Shown here in pieces: positions 1 to 5,785 of a stretch of DNA of 10,009 nucleotides. Positions within the stretch are counted from its first letter, which is position 1. Every line of letters begins with the position of its first letter. The position numbers and the translations under genes were made by a program. The notes under the pieces are model-generated. The model was not told the origin of the DNA. It did not search any database and worked only from the letters and a program-made list of their open reading frames with translations. Source of the stretch: Candidatus Bathyarchaeota archaeon (lineage in GTDB: Archaea > Thermoproteota > Bathyarchaeia > Bathyarchaeales > UBA233); assembly GCA_003661945.1 (NCBI GenBank), contig QMXC01000024.1, positions 1-10,009 on the forward strand. Direction: 5' to 3'.

Positions 1-95
1 CAAAACCCCTTAGTTTTTCTTAAACTTTGTTGTTTACCAACCTATCAAAGCTCGGAGTTTCCTTTGCCTTTCATGAAGTTTCTTTTACACCAACC

Positions 96-103
96 TTTAA
101 ATA
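96..103 (+). promoter_or_regulatory. TATA-like box for the membrane regulator gene
   Basis: The octamer TTTAAATA lies 39-46 bases before the ATG at 142. Usual archaeal TATA-to-start spacing would put transcription near 123-130, giving a leader of roughly 12-20 bases. The box is nearly symmetrical, but I see no gene leaving leftward on the minus strand within the 141 bases available. This is inferred from motif and spacing only. Confidence 0.45.
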
Positions 104-115
104 TCATGGTTTAAC

Positions 116-133
116 CCCCCATTCTCATGGGGG
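116..133. promoter_or_regulatory. Perfect inverted repeat at the promoter of the membrane regulator gene (candidate operator or hairpin)
   Basis: CCCCCAT and ATGGGGG form a perfect 7-base inverted repeat (116-122 and 127-133) around a TCTC spacer. The repeat ends 8 bases before the ATG at 142 and covers the transcription start predicted from the TATA box. A second short palindrome, GGTTTAACC at 108-116, abuts it. The position just downstream of the TATA box fits a repressor operator, possibly bound by the winged-helix protein encoded next. If transcription starts upstream of the repeat it would instead be an RNA hairpin beside the start codon. The repeat is seen; the function is inferred. Confidence 0.4.
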
Positions 134-141
134 CAACATAA

Positions 142-954
142 ATGCCTCAAATAAGATGCCCACACTGTGGAGCACGTATAAACCTAGAGTCTAGAAAAGA
201 AACGGACTTCCGAATGATACTCGCATCACTAAAGAAGGGTCCTAAAACCTTTACGGATCTTCTCCGCGCCACCGAGCTGCCACGTAAAACGCTTAGTTTG
301 CGTCTAAAGGAACTACGCGAACTTAAACTTATAGTAAAAGATGGAGGATACCGCCTAAATGACGAGCCCCCATCAAACCTAGGAGGAGAAATGTTGGAAA
401 GATTGAATAAACCTGTACTTTTCACACGTAAACGCGTAATAGTGCTCTTCCTCATCCTCTGCATAGCTATACCCGTATCTTCCTATGTCCAAGCAAACAT
501 CCTGCCTAAAGAAGAAAAACAAGAGGAAATCACGCCGACGGTTTACTACGGAAATCTAACCGTAGCCGTAAAAATACAAAAGGTTCAAGACCTATTCACG
601 TGGCAGGTAAAACTCAGCTATGACCCAGAAGAACTGGTGTTCCTAGAAGCTTGGAGAGGAGACTTCTTCGGGAAAGACGAAATCTTATCCGGAATATTCG
701 CAAAGGACAAGTATGGAAAAGAATATGGAATAGAAAACTGGCTGGTTATAGGAGACACTTTGATAGGAAACTATTATCAACACATACCAGGAGTGAATGG
801 AAGCGGAACCCTCGCCATAGTCAAATTCGCGATCAAGATTCCTACTGTGCCGAAAACGCCGAAGATAGTGTTTGACCAAGACACCTTCTTACTAAACAGT
901 TATGGAAAAGAGCTACACTCAGCCTCTAGTATGCTGTCTGTAGAACGCATGTAA
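142..954 (+). CDS. Membrane-anchored winged-helix protein with external cohesin-like domain
   Basis: A 270-residue putative one-component membrane regulator that I do not recognise as a named family. Residues 6-9 (CPHC) form half a zinc ribbon. Residues about 22-73 look like a winged helix: helices near 23-31 and 36-43, a recognition helix near 46-61, then a short wing ending GGYRLN. RKR at 96-98 precedes a single hydrophobic helix, about 99-117, so the N-terminus should be cytoplasmic and the C-terminus outside. Residues about 135-265 read as a beta-rich cohesin-like domain, with a W-x-V-x-L-x-YDP-E-x-L stretch near 154-165 and GVNGSGTLAIVKF at 217-229. The start at 142 follows an in-frame TAA at 139-141, so the frame cannot extend further upstream. 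Inference: binding by the outer domain might control the DNA-binding domain. A good internal ribosome site precedes Met84. It could equally be a surface protein with a degenerate helix-turn-helix. Confidence 0.8.
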   Translation: MPQIRCPHCGARINLESRKETDFRMILASLKKGPKTFTDLLRATELPRKTLSLRLKELRELKLIVKDGGYRLNDEPPSNLGGEMLERLNKPVLFTRKRVIVLFLILCIAIPVSSYVQANILPKEEKQEEITPTVYYGNLTVAVKIQKVQDLFTWQVKLSYDPEELVFLEAWRGDFFGKDEILSGIFAKDKYGKEYGIENWLVIGDTLIGNYYQHIPGVNGSGTLAIVKFAIKIPTVPKTPKIVFDQDTFLLNSYGKELHSASSMLSVERM

Positions 955-970
955 ACCTCTTCAATTCCCC

Positions 971-980
971 TTTTTCTTTT
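971..980 (+). terminator. T-rich transcription end for the first gene
   Basis: TTTTTCTTTT follows the stop codon of the plus-strand gene by 16 bases, with no clear stem before it. A T-tract alone is typical of archaeal intrinsic termination. It lies exactly where the convergent FUN14-type gene ends, so there is little other room for a terminator. Confidence 0.45.
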
Positions 981-1279
981 CAGCCGAGCTTCATTCCCAA
1001 AAAGAAGCCTACGGCAAAAGTTCCGAAGAAGGGCAGGTGAAGAATTATCGGTAAAACCCATTGGGCGACTTGTCCGCTTACTCCGAGAGCGTCCTTCGCT
1101 GCTTCTTCTAGTTTTCCGTAGTTTATGTTTATTATGCCTTTGTATGCAAGGTAGATTAAGGCTGCGAAGAAAAGCCCTATAATTATTGCGATGAGTTTTG
1201 TGATTTTTTTGAAGGCGTAACCAACTATGAAACCGCCTATTCCTCCTATTCCAAGCTGGTATACGAAAGGGATAATCAT
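980..1279 (-). CDS. FUN14 family small membrane protein
   Basis: A 99-residue hydrophobic protein matching the FUN14 family in length and pattern. A glycine-rich opening helix (GIGGIGGFIVGYAFKK, about 10-25) is followed by a second helix near 28-47, a short amphipathic linker with YGKLEEAAKDAL at 54-65, and a C-terminal helix near 76-97 ending in GFFLGMKLG. In eukaryotes FUN14 proteins sit in the outer mitochondrial membrane (FUNDC1 acts in mitophagy). The role of archaeal members is unknown to me, so no function is assigned. The ATG at 1279 is preceded by GGTG at 1290-1293, a 10-base spacing that is slightly long. It diverges from the small membrane protein gene at 1369 and converges on the first gene with 25 bases between stops. 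Confidence 0.85.
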   Translation of the reverse strand: MIIPFVYQLGIGGIGGFIVGYAFKKITKLIAIIIGLFFAALIYLAYKGIININYGKLEEAAKDALGVSGQVAQWVLPIILHLPFFGTFAVGFFLGMKLG

Positions 1280-1320
1280 TTCACGTTTACACCGTGGGTT
1301 GCGTCTTAGTTTTTGATTAG

Positions 1321-1334
1321 TTAAACTATTTAAG
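1321..1334. promoter_or_regulatory. Probable shared TATA element for the divergent genes at 1279 (-) and 1369 (+)
   Basis: TTAAACTATTTAAG reads as a TATA-like box on both strands (CTTAAATAGTTTAA on minus). It sits in the 89-base gap between two divergent starts: 41 bases before the plus start and 42 bases before the minus start when measured from its edges. I see no second AT-rich box in the gap, so one element may serve both directions. Inferred from sequence only. Confidence 0.4.
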
Positions 1335-1368
1335 TTCTTCCCGTGGAATATTCTGGTTGGTGGTTTAG

Positions 1369-1614
1369 TTGGATTTGATCTGGATATATTTACTGAATCT
1401 TGCTGTTACGGTTGCTATGTTCGTTGTTTTGGTTTTCCGTGCGTGGATAGAGCTTAAGAATTATAAGTTGATGTGGAAGGAGCTGGAGTGGCGGAGAACT
1501 TACGAGGTGGTTGGGCGTATTTTGAAGGCGGAGAAGGATTTGTTTTCTAACGTTGAGGGGGGAGAGGAGCTTTATGCTTTGCTTTGTGAGATGTTTAAGG
1601 TTCCGAGGGAGTAG
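1369..1614 (+). CDS. Small single-helix membrane protein, unknown function
   Basis: An 81-residue protein that I do not recognise. A hydrophobic helix at about residues 3-24 is followed by a charged, mostly helical tail rich in Glu, Lys and Trp (WKELEWRRTYEVVGRILKAEKD at about 36-57 could be coiled coil). The tail should be cytoplasmic, because R24 and K30 follow the helix. The TTG start at 1369 is supported by GGTGGT at 1359-1364. Codon choice is extreme: all 10 Glu codons are GAG and all 6 Lys codons are AAG, unlike the other genes here. The stop ends 3 bases before the stop of convergent tiaS. The ribosome site and membrane segment argue that it is a real gene, but no family supports it. 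Confidence 0.62.
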   Translation: MDLIWIYLLNLAVTVAMFVVLVFRAWIELKNYKLMWKELEWRRTYEVVGRILKAEKDLFSNVEGGEELYALLCEMFKVPRE

Positions 1615-1617
1615 CTG

Positions 1618-2955
1618 TTAGGGTGAATGCCAGCAGTCAATCAGCTCAACCTTTACGCGTCCTTTCTTTTCCTTTCCGTATCGAATTAACGGTTTGGTCA
1701 GATGCCTTTGAGACCTAGGCTCGGTTACATACCAGCCGGGTTTCAGTTCACGTTTCTCTTCAACCGCTACTTTCTTTGCATTGGGGTCTTTAAAGTCGCA
1801 TTTTCGGCATCTAAAACCCTTATTTCGACCCATCGATTCCATTCGTCTGCCGCATTTCGGACACCTCGGGTTTTGATATGAAAACCGGGGGGCAAGTCGA
1901 ATTATGTGAAGTTTTTCCAAGTTGATTGTTAGCGGATGGTCCGCTGGCTCGCGGACTCCTCCACATACCTCCACATGGTCGCCCCTGATTAGTTTTTTAG
2001 CGATTTTCCTCAGTTTTCCCGTAGGTTCGTAAGCTGCGCAGTCTATGGTTGCGGTTCTATCAGTTATAGTGAAGATGACGTGGCTTCCAGGGATGGTTTT
2101 CGGGTTTGAGGCTACTGTTCCGCGGACAATTACTGGGTGGAAGGGTTTGACGTCTTTTATGGAATTTACGGGTTTCAAGTGGGCGTCTGTTCCGTGGTTG
2201 GTTCGGAATATCACCCATCTTTCGATGGGTTCTAAGGGTTTTATGATTTTAAATGCCTTTTTTACGGCTCTCGGTGTTTCTCCTCTGACGCCGTATAGGA
2301 TTGGGTCGGGTCCGCGTGGAGTTATCAGTATTCTACCGGTTTCTGCGTCAACGTTGTTGAAGGTCTCCGGAAAAGTTTCCTTGTCCATTTTTTTCACGGA
2401 TTCAGCGTCTATTTTTCTCGGCGTTCCTCTGTTTTCCGGTGTGCGGTAGGCGATTAATTCATAGGTGTGGTCGTTTTCTAGGGTTTCGCCTATAGCGGAT
2501 AAACCGCCGATTATTCCCCTTCCTTTCTTGAACCCTACCGCTTCAGCTTCGAAACGTTTGATGAGGCTTAGCGCTTTTTTCTTGGTTACTATGCCGGTTA
2601 TCGCTTTCGAAGCGAATTCTCGAATTTCTTTCGGCACTTTTTTGCGGGTTAGAAAGACTATTCCAGGGTCTGTTCCTTCCCATTCTAGGTCGGAGTTTTG
2701 TTCAACTTCGCTGACTACGGCTTCTTTTACTTCGACGTCCATTTCCATGGGACATGTTATCCTTAAGCATAAGGCGCCGTTTCCACGGGTTTTCCAAGGC
2801 ACGTTAGGGTTCAACCGAACGAGGTTAGGGTAATCCAAAAATTGGACACCCATCTTAGACAATTTCTCAACTAGCAAAGCGGCTATATATGTGGTACATC
2901 CCCTTCGAGGCGAGTCCGTGTCGTCGAAGCCTATGTGCATGGTTTCGTATTGCAT
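1618..2955 (-). CDS. tiaS: tRNA(Ile2) 2-agmatinylcytidine synthetase TiaS
   Basis: The 445-residue enzyme uses ATP to attach agmatine to C34 of tRNA-Ile with anticodon CAU, so that it reads AUA rather than AUG. It acts in the cytoplasm and is essential to archaeal decoding. Domains follow the known TiaS order. The N-terminal kinase-like domain has the diagnostic FDDTDS at 10-15 and GCTTY at 19-23. A ferredoxin-like middle follows, with GRGIIGGLSAIG at 145-156 and FRTNHGTDAHL at 250-260. An OB-fold spans about 275-355 (IVRGTVASNP at 276-285). A zinc ribbon uses C365, C368, C383 and C386. The length is normal for the family. Met6 (ATG at 2940) is an equally good start, since many relatives begin within a few residues of the DDTDS motif, and neither start has a clear ribosome site. 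The gene lies 100 bases downstream of the RAM-domain gene and may be transcribed separately. Confidence 0.96.
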   Translation of the reverse strand: MQYETMHIGFDDTDSPRRGCTTYIAALLVEKLSKMGVQFLDYPNLVRLNPNVPWKTRGNGALCLRITCPMEMDVEVKEAVVSEVEQNSDLEWEGTDPGIVFLTRKKVPKEIREFASKAITGIVTKKKALSLIKRFEAEAVGFKKGRGIIGGLSAIGETLENDHTYELIAYRTPENRGTPRKIDAESVKKMDKETFPETFNNVDAETGRILITPRGPDPILYGVRGETPRAVKKAFKIIKPLEPIERWVIFRTNHGTDAHLKPVNSIKDVKPFHPVIVRGTVASNPKTIPGSHVIFTITDRTATIDCAAYEPTGKLRKIAKKLIRGDHVEVCGGVREPADHPLTINLEKLHIIRLAPRFSYQNPRCPKCGRRMESMGRNKGFRCRKCDFKDPNAKKVAVEEKRELKPGWYVTEPRSQRHLTKPLIRYGKEKKGRVKVELIDCWHSP

Positions 2956-3034
2956 TAGTTAACCGTCCGCGGAAACCATTAGAGAATATGTTTGGTGGAA
3001 AATAAGCATAACTTGGGCTACGTGACTCTTAAGT

Positions 3035-3054
3035 AAAAAAGAAGGAAAGGGAGG
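3035..3054 (-). terminator. Pyrimidine/T-tract terminator after the RAM-domain gene
   Basis: On the minus strand a C/T-rich run ending in six T (T6 at 3040-3035) begins 2 bases after the stop codon of the Lrp-like gene. No stem is needed for archaeal termination at such tracts. If active, it separates this gene from tiaS downstream. Confidence 0.4.
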
Positions 3055-3055
3055 T

Positions 3056-3295
3056 TTACGATGATTCTTCGACAACTATCATTGTTAATGTTGACCTTAC
3101 CTTATCGAGCCTTCGAACGTGCCATGTGACTATTTCTTTTAGTTTATCCATGGACTCTGCGGTTACTTTGGCGATTATGTCGTAGACTCCGTAGACTGCG
3201 TAGGCTTCAGCTATGCCTTCGACGTTTTTAAGGGCTTTAAGTACTTCAGCCTCTGCGCCTATCTCGGTATTTATTAAGACGAATGCTGACGGCAA
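3056..3295 (-). CDS. Stand-alone Lrp/AsnC ligand-binding (RAM) domain protein
   Basis: A 79-residue protein equal to the effector-binding half of Lrp/AsnC regulators, with no helix-turn-helix. The alpha-beta fold shows the opening strand AFVLINTEIG (4-13), helix EAEVLKALKNVEG (15-27), the hallmark VYGVYDIIAKV (34-44), helix MDKLKEIVTWHV (49-60) and a last strand STLTMIVVEE. Such proteins form dimers and octamers and may bind amino acids. Small stand-alone forms are known in archaea, acting alone or by mixing with full-length Lrp. The start is TTG, supported by GGAG at 3303-3306 on the minus strand, 7 bases upstream. A frame read upstream shows no DNA-binding domain, so this is not a truncated fragment at a window edge. 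The ligand cannot be told from sequence. Confidence 0.88.
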   Translation of the reverse strand: MPSAFVLINTEIGAEAEVLKALKNVEGIAEAYAVYGVYDIIAKVTAESMDKLKEIVTWHVRRLDKVRSTLTMIVVEESS

Positions 3296-3328
3296 TTTTG
3301 CTCTCCGCTTTTATTGTCTATTTATTAG

Positions 3329-3337
3329 CTTAAAATA
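3329..3337 (-). promoter_or_regulatory. TATA-like box for the RAM-domain gene
   Basis: On the minus strand TATTTTAAG lies 34-42 bases before the TTG start, giving a short leader that includes the GGAG ribosome site. An alternative AT-rich box, AATAAATAG, lies closer (about 3320-3328) but would place the start of the transcript past the ribosome site. Confidence 0.35.
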
Positions 3338-3354
3338 GTTTACCATACTAAAAT

Positions 3355-3363
3355 GCATAAAAG
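3355..3363 (+). promoter_or_regulatory. TATA-like box for the nnr-tsr3 pair
   Basis: GCATAAAAG lies 55-63 bases before the TTG start at 3418. Transcription would begin near 3385 with a leader of about 33 bases containing the AAGGTG ribosome site. It is the best AT-rich candidate on the plus strand in this divergent gap. Confidence 0.35.
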
Positions 3364-3404
3364 AACCATGAAACGTTAAAAGACTGAATGTGCTAGGCTA
3401 TTTC

Positions 3405-3410
3405 AAGGTG
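3405..3410 (+). promoter_or_regulatory. Ribosome binding site deciding the nnr start
   Basis: AAGGTG ends 7 bases before the TTG at 3418, good spacing for that start. The alternative ATG at 3430 is 19 bases away from it, and its own GAGG at 3424-3427 is only 2 bases off. The TTG is therefore preferred, although relatives often begin close to the ISVKKMKALE segment. Confidence 0.5.
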
Positions 3411-3417
3411 TAGAAAC

Positions 3418-4956
3418 TTGAAAGAGGAAATGATTAGCGTAAAGAAAATGAAGGCGTTGGAGCTTAACGCCGAATATTTCGGGGTTTCTAGGCTGCAGTT
3501 AATGGAGAACGCTGGAAGAGCTGTTGCAGAAGAGGTGTCGGCTCGTTTTGACGCTGGAAAATCTAGGGTAGCGGTTTTTTGCGGCTTAGGGGGAAACGGT
3601 GGCGACGGGTTCGTAGCCGCTCGGCATCTGTTAACTAAAGGATTCGAAATAACCGTGGTCATAGCTGGAAACCCGAAGAAAATCTCGGATGCAGCCGCGC
3701 TTCAGAACTGGAACGCGCTGGAAAGCTTGAGAGATTACTTGACTATTCACGAGGTTTCCGACAGTTCGAATATTCCCCGGGTAAAGGCTGAAGTAATAAT
3801 AGACGCGTTACTCGGGATAGGGCTTAAAGGAAAGGTTCGCCCGCCGGTTTTACAGTTGATAAGAACAATCAACCGGGTGAAAGGCTTTCGACTGGCAGTA
3901 GATGTTCCTTCGGGGATAGATGCTGACACCGGAGAGATTTTAGGTGAAGCTGTGAAAGCCAACCTCACGGTAACTTTTCACAAGATAAAAACCGGAATGA
4001 GGAATGCTCATGAATACACGGGTGAAATAGTCGTTAGAGACATAGGAATTCCCCCACAGGTTGAAAGCTTAGCTGGTCCTGGCGACGTGGTTTTGACGAA
4101 ACGAAAGAGGACACGAGAAGCGCATAAGGGAGATTTCGGGAGGCTCCTTATAGTTGGCGGAAGCGAGGAGTTTAGCGGAGCCCCAGCTTTAGCTGCGATG
4201 GCTGCCCTACGCACGGGCGTGGACCTTGTCTACGTGGCGGCTCCGGAAAAAACCGCTTACTCCATATCCGCCATGTCGCCCAACCTCATAACCGTCAAAC
4301 TAGAAGGAGAACAGCTAAACCCGGACAACGTTTCCCAGATAGAAGAGCATATTGAAAAGTGCGACGCTGTAATCATTGGACCGGGACTTGGAACGAGTTC
4401 TGAAACCGAGAAGGCGGTAAAAACGCTAATAAAAAGGGTGAATTCTTTGAAGCGCCCCGTATTGTTAGACGCTGATGGGTTAAAAGCATACTCCAAGGCT
4501 AAGCATCCGTTTAAAGCCCCCGCGGTTTTAACACCCCACGCTGGAGAGTATCGGCTTCTAACAGGGAAAACTCCGCCGAAAGAACCGAACAAAAAAGCTT
4601 TAGAAGTTCAAAGCACCGCGGCTAGACTTAACGCTGTGATTCTGCTAAAGGGAAGCGTAGACGTTATTTCAGACGGGGAACATGTAAAGCTGAATTATAC
4701 TGGGAACCCCGGAATGACCGTGGGCGGCACGGGCGACGTATTATCAGGCGTTGTAGGCGCTTTTCTTGCTCAGCGGGTAGACCCGTTTGAAGCAGCTGTC
4801 GCGGGAGCCTTTGTTAACGGGGCTGCTGGGGACTTTGCTGTGGACAAGCTTGGATATCACATTGTGCCTACAGACCTCTTGGAGTTCATTCCGAAAGTCT
4901 TGGACAATCCAATGAGCCATATTGAGGTGCATAAAACGGTTGGAAGAAAACGTTAG
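3418..4956 (+). CDS. nnr: Bifunctional NAD(P)H-hydrate epimerase / ADP-dependent NAD(P)H-hydrate dehydratase
   Basis: A 512-residue two-domain enzyme that repairs damaged NADH and NADPH. The epimerase half interconverts R- and S-hydrates, and the dehydratase half restores the cofactor from the S-form using ADP. The YjeF_N half, about 1-215, shows GGNGGDG at 58-64, DALLGIG at 129-135 and VDVPSGIDADTG at 161-172. The ribokinase-like half, about 230-500, shows KGDFGRLLIVGGS at 237-249, GPGLG at 321-325, DADG at 351-354, PHAGE at 373-377 and GNPGMTVGGTGDVLSG at 429-444, where D440 is the expected catalytic base. All key motifs are intact and the length is normal for the fused prokaryotic form. 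Its end overlaps tsr3, so the two are probably cotranscribed and translationally coupled. Confidence 0.96.
   Translation: MKEEMISVKKMKALELNAEYFGVSRLQLMENAGRAVAEEVSARFDAGKSRVAVFCGLGGNGGDGFVAARHLLTKGFEITVVIAGNPKKISDAAALQNWNALESLRDYLTIHEVSDSSNIPRVKAEVIIDALLGIGLKGKVRPPVLQLIRTINRVKGFRLAVDVPSGIDADTGEILGEAVKANLTVTFHKIKTGMRNAHEYTGEIVVRDIGIPPQVESLAGPGDVVLTKRKRTREAHKGDFGRLLIVGGSEEFSGAPALAAMAALRTGVDLVYVAAPEKTAYSISAMSPNLITVKLEGEQLNPDNVSQIEEHIEKCDAVIIGPGLGTSSETEKAVKTLIKRVNSLKRPVLLDADGLKAYSKAKHPFKAPAVLTPHAGEYRLLTGKTPPKEPNKKALEVQSTAARLNAVILLKGSVDVISDGEHVKLNYTGNPGMTVGGTGDVLSGVVGAFLAQRVDPFEAAVAGAFVNGAAGDFAVDKLGYHIVPTDLLEFIPKVLDNPMSHIEVHKTVGRKR
4924..4929 (+). promoter_or_regulatory. Ribosome binding site deciding the tsr3 start
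   Basis: GAGGTG lies inside the end of the nnr gene, 10 bases before the TTG at 4940. The other possible TTG at 4922 overlaps this site and has no ribosome site of its own. The site therefore favours the shorter protein. Confidence 0.45.
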
Positions 4957-5515
4957 AATCGTTGTTTATCATGCAAGACAATGCGACCCTAAAAAATGCA
5001 CAGCGTTAAAGCTGAAGAGACATGGGTTGATTCGTGTTGTTCACCAGATTAAGCTGCTGCCGAAAGGAGCAGTGGTGCTTAACCCGCTTTCAGAAAAAGC
5101 GTTTTCACCCGAAGATAGACCGCGTATGGAAAAAGCTGGCTTGGTAGCCTTAGATTGCAGCTGGGAGCACGCGCAGAAAATTCTTTCGGCGCAAATGAGG
5201 CTACGCCGAGTTTCCCGTTGTCTGCCTTTTCTTGTAGCTGGAAATCCCGTAAATTACAGCTTGCCGACGAAACTGAGCACGGTAGAGGCGTTAGCAGCAG
5301 CCTTGTATATTGCGGGTTTCAGAGAAAAAGCCTTGCAGCTTCTTTCCTTGTTTAAGTGGGGGCACACATTCATTGATTTAAACCGGGAAAGACTGGAGGC
5401 ATACGCGAAAGCAAAGAACAGTCAAGAAATAGTCAAGATTCAAAAACGGCTTTTAGGAGAACATTACCAGACGTCGTCTATGGATAAACCTTTAAGCGGC
5501 TCATCAGACTTGTAG
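4940..5515 (+). CDS. tsr3: Small-subunit rRNA aminocarboxypropyltransferase Tsr3
   Basis: A SAM-dependent SPOUT-like enzyme (formerly DUF367). It transfers the aminocarboxypropyl group of SAM to a hypermodified uridine-derived base in small-subunit rRNA, a late step of ribosome maturation. The 191-residue product shows the family landmarks: VVYHARQCDPKKCTALKL near the N-terminus, NPLSEKAFSPEDR, LDCSW (cofactor region), and CLPFLVAGNPVNYSLPTKLSTVEALAAAL, which normally lines the SAM pocket. Length and motifs are typical of archaeal members. The TTG at 4940 is chosen because GAGGTG at 4924-4929 precedes it; an alternative TTG at 4922 adds six residues (MRCIKR). With the chosen start it overlaps nnr by 17 bases. 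Its last 52 bases overlap the end of the convergent small gene. Confidence 0.94.
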   Translation: MEENVRIVVYHARQCDPKKCTALKLKRHGLIRVVHQIKLLPKGAVVLNPLSEKAFSPEDRPRMEKAGLVALDCSWEHAQKILSAQMRLRRVSRCLPFLVAGNPVNYSLPTKLSTVEALAAALYIAGFREKALQLLSLFKWGHTFIDLNRERLEAYAKAKNSQEIVKIQKRLLGEHYQTSSMDKPLSGSSDL

Positions 5516-5688
5516 ACTATTTTTCCGTTGATGTATAGCCTCTCAGAGTTCATTAGGAAGTGCATTAGCTTCTCCTCAATTATCCGTTTTCGAAGTTTTT
5601 CCCTTGCTTCCCGTAAAAGTTTGAAACGCTCAGCTTCAGACATTTCCAGCAAATCGATTTTTTTGCTATTTTTGCGTTTTATCTTCAT
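5464..5688 (-). CDS. Small basic helical protein, unknown function
   Basis: A 74-residue protein that I do not recognise. It starts with a lysine-rich tail (MKIKRKNSKK), followed by a long charged helix of about 15-50 (SEAERFKLLREAREKLRKRIIEEK), then a possible strand LYINGKIVYKS (51-61) and an acidic end, SIDDVW. No membrane helix or signal peptide is seen. The start is well supported: AGGTGA at 5696-5701 on the minus strand lies 7 bases before the ATG, and a TATA-like box is further upstream. It overlaps the 3' end of convergent tsr3 by 52 bases, so its last 17 codons are constrained by both frames. The basic tail and charged helix could bind nucleic acid or a partner protein; that is a guess. 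Confidence 0.7.
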   Translation of the reverse strand: MKIKRKNSKKIDLLEMSEAERFKLLREAREKLRKRIIEEKLMHFLMNSERLYINGKIVYKSDEPLKGLSIDDVW

Positions 5689-5695
5689 CGAAGCT

Positions 5696-5701
5696 TCACC
5701 T
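5696..5701 (-). promoter_or_regulatory. Strong ribosome binding site for the 74-residue gene
   Basis: AGGTGA on the minus strand, 7 bases before the ATG at 5688, is one of the best ribosome sites in the window. It is the main evidence that this small unrecognised gene is translated. Confidence 0.6.
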
Positions 5702-5720
5702 AGGTAAGAATGTAGCGAAT

Positions 5721-5731
5721 CTTAATATATC
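5721..5731 (-). promoter_or_regulatory. TATA-like box for the 74-residue gene
   Basis: GATATATTAAG on the minus strand, preceded by the purine-rich AAAG (a possible BRE), would start transcription near 5700-5705, just at the ribosome site. The leader would be very short. The same AT run is near-symmetrical and could also fire rightward. Confidence 0.4.
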
Positions 5732-5785
5732 CTTTAGTTTAGAACTGAAAACATGTCGGAACCGGAAATATTTCAGAGACTAAAA

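Noticed and set aside
127..141. Tiny upstream frame ATG GGG GCA ACA TAA directly touching the start codon of the first gene
   Set aside because: Only four codons, and the ATG is part of the inverted repeat arm. The predicted transcript start is at or near this point, so it may not even be intact in the mRNA.
1..141. Possible end of another gene at the left edge
   Set aside because: I see no recognisable protein end in the frames I read there; the stretch is T-rich non-coding sequence with a TATA box and the inverted repeats.
2045..2833. Two long plus-strand open frames (134 and 122 codons) opposite tiaS
   Set aside because: They lie wholly inside the well-supported tiaS gene, on the opposite strand, and show no recognisable domains or ribosome sites.
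3418..4956. Fusion of epimerase and dehydratase as a possible novel fusion
   Set aside because: The bifunctional Nnr arrangement is the common form in bacteria and archaea.
5765..5774. Perfect 10-base palindrome GAAATATTTC
   Set aside because: Short AT-rich palindromes are expected by chance; it is single-copy as far as I can see and not placed at a promoter.
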